Position numbers and translations under genes: made by a program. From Xylocopa sonorina (lineage: Eukaryota; Arthropoda; Insecta; Hymenoptera; Apidae): DNA of 64,000 bases. Positions 12,203-21,503 of the stretch are shown here, in pieces. The notes beneath the pieces are model-generated. The model was not told the origin of the DNA. It ran no database searches and saw only the letters and a list, made by a program, of their open reading frames with translations. The first letter of the stretch is position 1, and every line of letters begins with the position of its first letter. The DNA is taken from contig NW_027490237.1 in NCBI RefSeq assembly GCF_050948175.1, positions 728,874 through 792,873 of the forward strand. The letters are read 5' to 3'.

Positions 12203-13827
12203 TGTGACGTTCGCCGAACATTTCGGAACCTTCTACACCTCCCAGTAGAGCCGCACACACCGCCGGCCGCCATTGCAGAGACGAGCATACCGACACACGG
12301 TAGTACAGACCGATGGCAAATCTAACGCAACCACCCTCGCACCAGGGATTTGGACCACTCGATCGCGTCACGACGCGTACCTGTCAGACAGCTGCAGCCC
12401 AAGCGTGTCACAGCCTCCGTACGAGGACCATTCCACTTAATATGAAGTGTCGCCCGTCGTTACGCACCCGTATCCATACTTTACATACTTCTATAATTAA
12501 AGTTAAGCAAATCCTAGAATTTGAGCACACTACACTCGAGGTACATGCATGACACAACACGCACAAGCTATCATAAGCCATCTCATGTATAATCCTAATT
12601 TTAAGAGCGTATGTAACCAGTATAGGAAATAAGCAAAGCGCCCGAGCGAGCGCCAGACGCTTGTGGCTCACGCCGAACGCGCGCGCCCTAGCACGACCGT
12701 ACATCCCACTTCGTAGGACGAGTGTTCGCCCCACTCTGGCGCCCCGCGACTCGCGCGGCACGCGATCCGAGGAGGTCGCGGGTCGGCCAGCTGAAAGTGC
12801 AGTTCGAGTCATCCGCTCGAAGCGTGCGGACCGCTCTCACTTCTAATTCAAACCAAGTTCAAGTCATCCGCTCCAAGCGAACGGACCTCTCTGAACCCTA
12901 AACTGTAATTCAGGCCGATTTCGACTATACTAACTCAAGTTTCTAATTATCATTCTAAATATATTCTAAAATTATCGAATCCTAGTACTTATTCAACTTT
13001 TGCATAGGGAAGTAACAGTGTAAACGTAGTCTTATTTTGAAAATACTTTATTTTACCAGTACTTACAATTCTCATTATTCCAACCATTTCTTGTTTTACT
13101 ATTATTATAAATTCTCTATTACGAAGTCTTCCACGAGTCCACGCGTCTTGGAGATCATTCACTCGCTCTAACCTTTAGTCAAACTCGGTAATCAACCAGT
13201 TAGAACGGACCACCGCTTAGCTGCATCGACCCACATCGAGACTAGAGCAAAGACGCACGATTTTCCATATTCCTGGAGCGGTAATCTAGAGCGGACCACC
13301 GCTTAGTGTACACGTATCTGGACGTTTGGCATCCGACTCGAATGCGCCGTTCCGGTACATCCAAACGAACTCGCCGCAAGGGAGGGATAAACTTCTTACG
13401 ATCACAGGTGCGCAAATACATTTGTGCAACCGTCGACACGTGCATATATCACTGCACCGTCTCTTCTTTCGCTACATACCGGCCGAACAGCCGTCCCGCA
13501 CCGCCGTATCCATCGCCGATCCGCACTGGAGAGTAGGCTACCACGGTACTCATCCCGCTGACGATTCCGCACAACAGCCCGTACGCAGGAACCATACTCG
13601 AGGACGATCCGGACCGACGACGATACTTGCAGCAAGGATATTGAATATTAGTAGCTATCAAGACACCAAAGGTAAGTCAACGTTATCTTAACTTTGTCCG
13701 CGCCTTTTCGATCCGTGTTTTGCGAGCAAAATGTGTCCGGACTTTGACGCAACTGTGCGATCCGAACCGCTTTTGGCTGCGTATCTCTCCGGCTAGCGGT
13801 TAGTTATCCGCGATCCGAGACGTGACA
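12203..13827 (+). mobile_element. LTR-type insertion (solo LTR or non-autonomous element) with target-site duplication
   Basis: This 1,625-bp segment starts TGTGACG (12,203) and ends CGTGACA (13,827), the canonical TG...CA of LTR elements. It splits a single satellite monomer: TTAC at 12,199-12,202 is repeated at 13,828-13,831 (ATTAC if the shared A is counted), and removing the insertion rejoins the monomer. The inside is GC-rich at both ends with an AT-rich middle at about 12.9-13.13 kb. A consensus-like splice donor GGTAAGT lies at 13,671. Direct repeats at its two ends are not evident, so a long solo LTR or a non-autonomous element is more likely than a two-LTR element. Overlapping frames of 60-134 codons on both strands show no motif. 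The segment at 20,465-21,503 is a reverse-oriented relative. A link to the nearby BEL/Pao relic is plausible but not shown. Confidence 0.72.
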
Positions 13828-13831
13828 TTAC
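13828..13831. other. Target-site duplication, right copy (TTAC)
   Basis: TTAC directly follows the CGTGACA end of the insertion, after which the interrupted monomer continues with ATATTATCATGAG. A 4-5 bp duplication is usual for LTR-element integrases. Confidence 0.7.
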
Positions 13832-14664
13832 ATATTATCATGAGACATAAAAATGAGATGCAACTTCGCGTTTTATGTAGAATTAGATGTACATAGCTTC
13901 AATACGTAGACATCTAGAAACGCTATATCCTAGCAAGGAAGTGTCGCATTTACATTCCTTTAATGTGTAGACGACGAATACATAACACTGCATATTGAAT
14001 ATTATATCTTATCACGAAACATAGAAATGAGATGCAATGCCGCATTTTAAGAAGCATTAGAACTCTATTGCTTCGATAAGTAGACATCTGCAAACGCTAT
14101 TTCCTAGCAAGGAAGTGTCGCATTTACATCCATTTGAAGTGTAGACGAGGAATACATGACACGTCGCAATGAATATTATGTCTTATTATGAAACATAGTA
14201 ATGAGACGCGATATCCAGTTTTAAGAAGCATTAGAACTCTATTGCTACGATACATAGACATCTGCAAACGCTATTTCCTAGAAAGGAAGTGTCGCATTTA
14301 CATTCCGTTGAAGTGAATACGAGGTATACATGACACTTCGCAATTTATATTATATCTTATCCTGAAGCATAGAAATGATATGCGATATCGCGTTAAATGA
14401 AGCATTAGATCTCTGTTGCTTCGAAACGTATACATCTAGAAACGCTTTACGTAGCATGGAAGTGTGGGATTTATATTCTTTTGAAGTGTTGACGAGATAT
14501 ACAAAACGCGTTGCATTGAAGATTACATCTTATCATGAGACATAGAATTGATAAGCCATATTGCTTTCTATGAAGCATTAGAACTCCATTGCTCCGATAT
14601 GTAGACATCTAGAAACCCTGTTCCGTAGCAAGTGTGGCATTTACATTGTATTGAATTGTATACG
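13828..14664 (-). repeat. 174-bp satellite array, inverted, strongly diverged
   Basis: About five monomers in the same inverted phase as before the insertion. Later units carry the most diverged type (GACATCTAGAAAC and CATAACGCGTTGCATTG instead of GACATCTGCAAAC and CATAACACTTCGCAATG). The array ends inside a monomer at TTGTATACG (14,664), where the BEL/Pao relic begins. Confidence 0.92.
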
Positions 14665-14753
14665 CTGCAGAACCAGAGGACGACTTGTTTGCAACCAACA
14701 ACAGAATGTGAATTCCGACTCCAGCAAACGTAAAACTAGGAGATTCACAATTT

Positions 14754-15242
14754 CATCGACCGGCAAATGTGGATATGTTAATCGGCACCGGCCCCGCTTT
14801 ATCATCCCTTATCATCGGCCAGTACAAGCTTTCTCCTCGCAACGATTCTGAATTAATCCTCCAAAGGACCCAATTTGGACGGATCACCGGGAGGAGCGTA
14901 TCTACATCGGCGTCGTGGAGGAGACATCAAACGTTCGTTACAACCCTGAATTTCGAACTTCAAAAATTCTGGGTGCTAGTAGAGGGTCCACACGTACGAC
15001 AGCTATTTTCCGCGAAGCAGGAATGCGAGCAGTATTTTCACGACCACGTTAAACAGACACGAACCGTTCGTTACATTGTCGCACTGCCGTTCAGTGAAAA
15101 GAAGATGCAGTTAGGCGAAACTCGGTCGCGCGCCCTCAACCTTCTTCTTTCGCTCGAACGAAAATTCATGAAAGATCCAGAGCTGAAACGAGAATACTCC
15201 ACCGTCACCGAGGAATATCTCGAGATGGGACACATGAGCTAG
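14754..15242 (+). pseudogene. BEL/Pao pol relic: protease C-terminal part and linker
   Basis: This open stretch starts inside the protease-like region: a DMLIG motif followed by a GQ...QRTQFG segment resembles the C-terminal part of the retroviral-type aspartic protease domain (DUF1758-like) of BEL/Pao polyproteins. The catalytic DTG region upstream is missing, because satellite begins 90 bp before. The next roughly 100 residues match the usual linker leading to reverse transcriptase (FW, then EHF-like, LPF, LGETRSRAL and YLEMGHM motifs). The ATG at 14,769 is simply an internal Met; homology reads on upstream of it to about 14,754. The frame ends at a TAG (15,240-15,242), where relatives read straight on into the reverse transcriptase, and the same frame does continue after it. 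Confidence 0.85.
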
Positions 15243-15901
15243 GTAGGGCCACGCGATTCGGATGGCTTCTACCTCATCCACTACGCCGTCATCAAACTGT
15301 CCAGCTCAACAACGAAGGTTCGCGTCGTCTTCGATGGATCTGCAAGATCGAGCAGTAGACTGACATTGAACGATACGCTTTTGGCAGGACCAACGATACA
15401 GGACGACATATTCGCTTCTCTCATAAGGTTCCGTCAACACACCTATGTCTTAACCGGAGTCATATCGAGAAGATGTATCGGCAGTTCCTCGTAAGACCGG
15501 AAGACCGCCGATACCAGCCGATATTGTGACGAGATAACAAGGGAAAGGTGAAAACGTACGAGCTGAACACGATCGCGTTCGGACTATCTTCAGCGCCTTT
15601 CCTCGTCATCAGGTATATTCATCAGCTAGCGGACGACGAAAAGGTGAATGCTCCTTTCGCATCGACCGTGCTCCAGCGAGATCTATACGTCGACGATCTC
15701 CTAACTGGCACAGATAATTACGAAGACGCTAGACAACTACGGGACCAGGTAATAAAGCTACTTAACGGCGGCAACCTCCACATTCAGCAATGGGTCTCGA
15801 ACGAACTGAAACTTTTAGTAGGACTTCCGGAAGGCGAAATTCACCCAAAGTATTTTGGAGACGCCACAATGAAAGCTCTTGGCGTTTCGTGGCACGCGTA
15901 G
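15243..15901 (+). pseudogene. BEL/Pao pol relic: reverse transcriptase domain, broken
   Basis: The N-terminal fingers and palm portion is readable from 15,243 (VVFDGSA and GPTIQDD motifs, both typical of BEL/Pao) to about 15,455. A frameshift then falls where the first catalytic aspartate (palm motif A) normally lies, so that residue is lost. After the shift, the EKMYRQ-like stretch runs to a TGA at 15,527-15,529, at a position where relatives have tryptophan. Beyond it the same frame is open to a TAG at 15,899-15,901 and contains the FGLSSAP motif and an intact YVDD box at 15,686-15,697. The ATG at 15,548 is internal and not a start. With motif A destroyed and two stops, no active enzyme could be made. 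Confidence 0.9.
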
Positions 15902-16594
15902 AACGACCGAATCATCTATTCCGTGGATCCAAACATCGATACAAGGATCACCAAACGCACGATCTTATCCACCATGACAAAAATATTCGACCCGTTAGGT
16001 TTACTGGCGCCAGTAATAATAACGGCAAAAATATTTATGCAACACCTTTGGAAACTGCAATTGGCCTGGGACGAATCGCTACCAACTATCCTCCATACAG
16101 AATGGTCCACGTACGTGAAGGAAATGCAGTTATATAACGAAACATTCTTCGAGTGACACGTATGCCAATCGAAGGTGCGAAGGGTGGAATTACACAGGTT
16201 CTGCGACGCGAGCGAACGAGCATACGGAGCGTGCGTGTATCTACGGTCAGTCGACAATCGCGGACGAATTAAAACGGGACTATTATGCGCGAAATTTCGG
16301 GTAGCACCAGTAAAAGTTGTCAACCTCGCACGTCTCGAACTTTGCGGTGCGGTGCTACTGACGTCATTATTGTCTAACGTCCGAGATAATAATGCACGCC
16401 GATTCGACTCGATTAACTTCTGGACGCATTCCACGATAGTTTTAAATTGGCTGCAACTCGAACCATCCACGCTAAGAACATTCGTGGCAAATAGAGTGGC
16501 CGAAATTCAAACGAGGACCGATAGCGGCACGTCAGGTCAAACGACAATCCAGCGGACCTCATATAGAGAGGACAAACACCGGCGGAATTCTTGA
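15902..16594 (+). pseudogene. BEL/Pao pol relic: peptidase A17 / RNase H-like region, broken
   Basis: The frame of the YVDD segment continues past the TAG at 15,899. It shows KIFDPLGLLAP, a hallmark of the BEL/Pao region annotated as Pao retrotransposon peptidase, then a TGA at 16,154-16,156, then FCDASERAYGA and LARLELCGA, matching the RNase H-like part with its Asp and Glu. The third expected acidic position, in a WTDS-like motif, reads WTHS here (about 16,420-16,431), a loss of a catalytic residue. A frameshift near 16,524 moves the DNPADL-like continuation to another frame, which meets a TAG at 16,564-16,566. The remainder of the 139-codon frame after 16,524 is out-of-frame sequence. Confidence 0.87.
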
Positions 16595-17465
16595 AGCCCT
16601 CCATCTGACGTCATGGACCATCGTGGTTTGCCGACGATAAAAGGGATTGGCCGAAATCTACGTTCAACCTCGATTTGGAAATACCCGATATTCATCCCAT
16701 ACATGCTTGGCAACGACCATCCGTAGCAACGAAATTCTCGGCCGCTATTCAGACATCGCGAAATTAAGGTGGACCGTCGCGTATTGCCTCCGATTTCGCA
16801 AAAATCATTGTAACACAGGACCTCTAACCGTACGAGAGGTCCACGACGCTAATGATCGGATCTTGAGGCTCGTGAAAGCCTTCGCGTTCGAAAAAGAGAT
16901 CCGAAATTTGAAGAACGGTACAGAGCTGCATCCAAACAGTAACCGGCTCTCGCTGCAGCCATTCTTAGACGAAACGGGAATTCTACAGGTAGGCGGTCGA
17001 CTACAAAACGCAAACATTCCCTGCGGACAGAAACATCCGATCCTGCTTCCAAGATCGCATCACATCACCGATCTGATCATTCGTCACACGCATTTAGAGG
17101 GACATCATTCGGGTATCAATACCACGCTGGCGACACTAAGGCAGAGGTATTGGCCCATTGATGGTAAGAAGTACATCTGGTGCTTCCGCGTAAAACCACC
17201 GGCCGTGAAATACGTAATGGGCACTCTACCTGCGTCACGCGAATCCGAATGCCGATCCTTTTATAATTGCGGAACAGATTATTGCGGTCCTTTTTATATA
17301 GTAGCAGCGTTTGTGTGCTTTGCAACGAGAGCGGTCTATCTTGAGATCGTCGGTGACATGACTACCGAAGCGTTCATCGCGGCATTGAAACGCTTCATCG
17401 GTCGTAGGGGCATCTGTCGGAACATTTATTCCGACAACGGGACAAAATTTCGTTGGAGTGAATAA
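16595..17465 (+). pseudogene. BEL/Pao pol relic: integrase zinc-binding and first half of core, broken
   Basis: After another frame change near 16,695 the plus-strand frame is open to 17,465. It carries the pre-integrase linker, a VGGRL motif, an H2C2-type zinc-binding region with its two histidines at about 17,080-17,110, the FRVKP motif and the start of the integrase core. Core catalytic residues are visible: Asp in GTDYCGPF (17,277-17,279) and Asp in YSDNGT (17,433-17,435). Two in-frame gaps relative to the family pattern are apparent: the stretch holding the first cysteine of the zinc finger is missing near 17,165-17,180, and a basic stretch is missing just after GPFYI near 17,300. An extra A in AAAA at 17,444-17,447 shifts the frame and ends this part. 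Confidence 0.87.
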
Positions 17466-17733
17466 CGAATTAAGCGCACTGTACCAAAAACTGCAAACGG
17501 ACGATAAGGTAAGACACTTCCTCACGGGCAAGGGAATATCATGGCATTTCATGCCAGCTCCTTCTCCCAATTTCGGCGGCCTTTGGGAGGCAGCTGTGAA
17601 ATCGTTTAAACACCACGTCAAACGAGTCGTCGGGGAAGATACGGGTTACATTCGAATAGTTCAATACGTTCGCGATCGAAATCGAAGTGATCCTAAACTC
17701 CCGCCCGCTTACTCCATTATCATCCGATCCTAA
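17458..17733 (+). pseudogene. BEL/Pao pol relic: integrase core, second half
   Basis: The core resumes in the next frame directly across the frameshift at 17,444-17,447. The FGGLWEAAVKSFK motif supplies the catalytic glutamate (17,587-17,589), so the D, D and E positions of the integrase survive although the coding frame does not. Near 17,645-17,660 the homology changes frame again; the last about 25 codons of this open frame are out-of-frame. The ATG at 17,458 is part of a NN-containing stretch and not a start. Confidence 0.85.
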
Positions 17734-18122
17734 TGGTCCCTAACTCCGACCCACTTCCTGATCGGCACGTAGTTTGCCCGAGACTGATTTCAGCGATACT
17801 CCTCGTAACTGATTGTCACACTAGCAACACATCCAGAACGTCCAGCAGGAATTTTGAACCAGGTGGCACAAGGAGTATATCCACCATCTGAACGAGCGAA
17901 AAAAATGGACCAAGGGCTACCACGAGATCAAGAAAAGATCCCTCGTAGTCTTAAGGGATGACTACGGCCTGCCTTTGCAGTGGCACTGCGGTCGAGTCGA
18001 AGAGGTGCACCCAGGTCCAGACAAGATCACCCGAACGGTCACCGTACGGACCAGCCAGGGGGTCTACAATCGCAACGTCAAGCAGTTAGCGGAGCTGCCC
18101 ACATCCCAGACGATAGCGTGAA
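17660..18122 (+). pseudogene. BEL/Pao pol relic: integrase C-terminal and DUF5641 region
   Basis: In the frame starting at 17,660 an ILNSRPLTPL motif appears, followed by a disturbed section (about 17,730-17,805) with further small frame changes. From about 17,810 the frame holds the C-terminal DUF5641-type region, ending in QWHCGRVEEVHPG, TRTVTVRTSQG and NRNVKQL motifs and a TGA at 18,120-18,122 that looks like the genuine end of the polyprotein. Stops interrupt it at 17,810 (TGA), 17,822 (TAG) and 17,855 (TGA); the last two fall where relatives have tryptophan. The 60-codon frame at 17,980-18,162 is a shadow of this region in another frame. Confidence 0.85.
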
Positions 18123-18311
18123 CCATCGACGTCGAGGCGATATTCAGATCAAACCGATTTAGATTGATCGTCACGGTCTCTCAACGGGGAGAACATGTTC
18201 CGACCGATGGAACAAATAAAACGTGGGGCCTTCGAAGACTTTATTTATTACACGTTTGTGATGAAAAGGCTATTTTTGAGATTAAGACGTTTTAAGTAAT
18301 TTCGTAAATAT

Positions 18312-19500
18312 ATCTATTGCTTCGATACGTGGACATCTAGGTGCGATATCGCGTTTTACCAAGCATTATAACTCTATTGCTTCGATTACTTGACATCTAG
18401 TAACGCTATTCCGTCGCTAGGAAGCGTGGAATTTACATTCTCTTGAAGTAATGACGAAAAATACATAACGCGTTGCATTGAATTACATCATAACGTGAAC
18501 CATAGATTTGAGATACGAAATCGCGTTTTATGAAGAATTGGAACTGTACTGCTTCGATTCGTAGACACCTGGAAGCACTATTCCGTTGCAAGGTAGAGTC
18601 GCATTTACATTCTTTTGAAGTGCAGACGAGGTACACATAACGCATTGCATTGAATATTACATCTTATGATGAGACATAGAAATGAGATGCGAAATGGCGT
18701 TTTATGAAGAGTTAGAACACTATTGCTTCGATACGTAGACATCTAGTAACCCTGTTGCGTAGCAAGGAAGGGCGACATTTACATTCTCTAGAGGTGTAGA
18801 CGAGACATACATAACGCGTTGCACTGAATATTACATCCTATCGTGAGACATAGAAATGATGTGCGATATCGCGCTTCATAAAGGGTTTGAATTCTATTGC
18901 TTCGAAACATAGGCACCTAGGAACTCTGTTCCGGAGCTAGGAGGCGTTGCATTTACATTCTTTAGAATTATCGACAATAAATACATAACGCGTTGCATTG
19001 AGTTGCATCAGGCCATGAAACATCGAAATGATTTGCGATATCCGGTTTTATAAAGAATTAGAACTGTATTGCTTCGATACGTAGACGTATGGAAACGCTC
19101 ATCGACCGCAAGGATGTGTGGGATTTACATTCTCTTGAAGTGTTGACGAGATGTACATAACGTGCTGCATTGAATATTGCATCTTATCATGAGTCATAGA
19201 AATGAGATGCCATATCGCGTTTTAGTAATCATTAGAACTCTATTTCTTCCATATGTAGACATCGAGAAGCGCTATTCCGTCGCAAGGAAGTGTGGCACTT
19301 CCATTCGATTGAAGTGGTGACGAGATATACATAACGCGTTGCATTGATGTTACATCTTCTCATGAGACATAGAAGTGATATGAGATATCGTGTTTCATGA
19401 GGCATTAGAACTCTATTGTTTCGATATGTAGACATCTAATACTCCATTCCGTAGCAATGATGTGTGGTGCTTTACATTCTTTTGAAGTGTTTACAAGATA
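18312..19500 (-). repeat. 174-bp satellite array, inverted, most diverged type
   Basis: About seven degraded monomers. The first is a fragment: TCTATTGCTTCGATACGTGG runs to GACATCTAG at 18,340 and then jumps to GTGCGATATCGCG, so roughly two thirds of a unit is missing. Units here read CATAACGCGTTGCATTGAAT and ATTCCGT. GCGATATCGC survives in some units only. The array ends inside a monomer at GTGTTTACAAGATA, exactly where the third copy of the 538-bp repeat begins. Confidence 0.9.
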
Positions 19501-19874
19501 TTATCTACCCTGCACCAGGCCGGTGATCGGGCGTGGTTCCTGGCCCAGACTGGTATACCTAGACTGAATCTACCATCTTCCAACCAGTTACACCCACCTC
19601 ACTGAAACGGGCGATTGAAGAATCCAGATGTGCCGCGGCGCCTTTCCCGCGGGTGCGTCCTTTAGCTACTCCGTTGGTGGGGACGAATCTTAACCGCCGG
19701 AGTACCCACGGGGAACCACGGGGAGGCGAACTCACTTCGTGTACGCGATTCGCTCACTCTGACCCTTTTTGAATTAGGATGGATTGGTTTGGCCAAATTT
19801 GTAGATGATGCAGACTTCCAGCCTCAGTATCATTCAATTTTCCTCTATGAATGTGGCTCGGACTAGCTTGGGCA
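19501..19874. repeat. Unclassified ~538-bp repeat, truncated copy 3
   Basis: It matches copies 1 and 2 from their first bases (CTACCCTGCACCAGGCCGG) to GGACTAGCTTGGGCA and lacks the last ~160 bp. It sits at nearly the same monomer position as copies 1 and 2, after GAAGTGTT.ACAAGAT and before AGTGTTGACGGGATGTACAT. The short AGTGTTGACG stretch after it restarts satellite a few bases earlier in the unit than where it left off, so the insertion duplicated or retained part of the unit. Confidence 0.78.
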
Positions 19875-20464
19875 AGTGTTGACGGGATGTACATAACGTG
19901 TTGCATTGAATTACATCATATCATGAAAAATTGAAATGAAATGCGATATCACGTTATACGATGGACTAGAGCTGTATTGCTTCGATACATAGACATCTAG
20001 GAAAGCTATTCCGTAGCAAGGAAGTGTGGCATTTACATTCTTCTTAAGTGTAGACGTGATATACTTAAAGAGTTCCATTGAATGTTACATCTTATCATGG
20101 GACATAGAAGTGAGATGCGATATCGCGTTCTATAAAGGAATATACACGGAAAGGAATATACACAAACAATACTTCTTCGATACGTAAACATCAAGGAACG
20201 CTATTCCGTAACATGGAAGTGTAGGATTTACATCCGTTTGATGTGTTAGATATACAAAGCACGTAGCGTTGATAGTACATCTTATCATGAGACATAGAAA
20301 CGAAATGCCATATCGCATTTCATGAAGCGTTAGAACTCTATTACTTCGATATGTAGACATTTAGGGACGCTATTACGTAGCAAGGAAGAGTGGGCTTTAC
20401 ATTCTTTTGAACTGTTGATAATTAACCCGTTTCATTGAATATTACATCTTATCATGAGACATAA
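19875..20464 (-). repeat. 174-bp satellite array, inverted, most diverged type
   Basis: About three and a half degraded monomers. One contains a 16-bp tandem duplication (AAAGGAATATACAC twice, about 20,136-20,167). The array is cut at GAGACATAAAA before the element at 20,465. Confidence 0.9.
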
Positions 20465-21503
20465 AAGGGCATGAGGCACTGCCCACGTATTAGCGGACGA
20501 GACGACGTAGGAACTCTTTCCTCCCCGCGCGTCGAGTACGCTTCATAGAAAGCTCAGAGTTCATCGTGGGTACTTGCACACAGGAGGACGACGGCACGCC
20601 CAAGCGCTGGTTCGCTCTACCTTACCGGGATCGACCTTAGTTCAAGACACCCTTGTTACGGCAGAGGTGAAGTAAGAGCGGCTAAGCGTTGGTGCGCTCT
20701 AACCGTCCAGCTTCAAGACGGTCGCAGATGAAATAGTGCGAAATAGTAATAATACGCGAGCGTACCCGTGGAATAGAGACGAAGGAGATTGTAGTATAAT
20801 AAAGAGACATCGAATCGGGAAAAATTAGTGTATATTCTATGAATACTATCCTAATACAAACACTAAGACTATGTTACTAAATATGAGTACAAAATGAAAT
20901 AGAGATGAGACTAAGTTATAATAAAGACTTCTCTATGGGAGATGGAATAGAAACGACTGCATTGGAGCTGGTAGCTCGCTGCAGGATACAACGGAGGCAG
21001 ATTCGATCTGCTCGGTTCGGCGTTCGGATTAGAAGTCTCGTATCGGAAGCACGTTCGCCACCTCCGCGGGTCGAGCCGCGCGCGAGTCTCTGGGCCTTCG
21101 CGGTGGGGCAGACGGTGGAGTAGGGCGGCCACTCGGCCCTCGTGATGGGGCGGCCGGTCGGAGTGGGGTGCGGCTCACGTTGAGCGCGAGCCGCGAGTGT
21201 CGAGTGTGCGCGCGAGCGCATCGCAGATTATCTCTAATCGAACTTAGAATTCGACGTGTGTGTTGTAGTGTGTATGTACACAGTCGTGTAGCGTGCTTAA
21301 CCTAAGGTTACACGTATGGAGGGTAAGTATGTGGGTACGTGCTGCTGTACTCTACGTCCTTGTAGCTCTGTCTCCTCGTCCTGAGGCGCCGGGACAACGT
21401 GCGGTCCTCGCACGTATGCTGCGGTTGCAGATGCTGACGGATGAGCGGTTGCTGGACCAGGAGCACGCCGGAGGGTGGCAGGCGTCACGCCTGACGTTAC
21501 CGT
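20465..21503 (-). mobile_element. LTR-like segment, reverse-oriented relative of 12,203-13,827
   Basis: The reverse complement resembles the first ~1.1 kb of the element at 12,203: shared landmarks, in the same order, include an AGCAC.CTACAC stretch, a GAGCGAGCGC-like stretch, GTTCGCCCCAC / GTCTGCCCCAC with GAGGAGGTCGC / GCGGAGGTGGCG, and the CCACCGCTTAGC / CCAACGCTTAGC motif. Its likely LTR start (GTGACGCCTGCC on the minus strand) is near 21,492. The other end lacks the CGTGACA terminus, so it appears truncated there. About 60 bp of the satellite unit is absent between its flanks and no target-site duplication is visible, so the locus was rearranged. Many overlapping frames of 66-101 codons on both strands reflect high GC, not genes. 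Confidence 0.65.

Larger units (their letters stand above)
14665..18311 (+). mobile_element. BEL/Pao-type LTR retrotransposon relic, pol region only
   Basis: A 3.65-kb segment carries, in order on the plus strand, the end of an aspartic protease region, reverse transcriptase, RNase H / peptidase A17-like region, integrase zinc-binding and core domains and the C-terminal DUF5641 region, the domain order typical of BEL/Pao elements. No gag, primer-binding site or flanking LTRs are visible; both ends abut satellite directly and at different monomer positions, so the copy is truncated or rearranged. After the final stop, an AACATGTTCCGACC stretch and an AATAAA (about 18,215) lie in a 190-bp tail. 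At least eight in-frame stops and several frameshifts make it non-functional. The G+C-rich sequence contrasts with the satellite. It lies in the most decayed part of the satellite, consistent with an old insertion. Confidence 0.9.

Noticed and set aside
12408..12812. 134-codon minus-strand ORF inside the TG...CA element
   Set aside because: Overlaps other frames in GC-rich DNA, has no motif and is not clearly kept in the related segment at 20.5-21.5 kb.
13326..13691. 121-codon plus-strand ORF
   Set aside because: Lies in a non-coding LTR-like element, with several overlapping frames of similar length on both strands and no motif.
15916..16470. 184-codon minus-strand ORF
   Set aside because: Antisense shadow of the peptidase A17 / RNase H region of the BEL/Pao relic.
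17980..18162. 60-codon plus-strand ORF
   Set aside because: Out-of-frame shadow of the DUF5641 region, which reads in another frame.
21290..21320. Telomeric repeat (TTAGG)n
   Set aside because: Only a single AACCTAAGGTT palindrome; no tandem array of any telomere motif was seen in the window.
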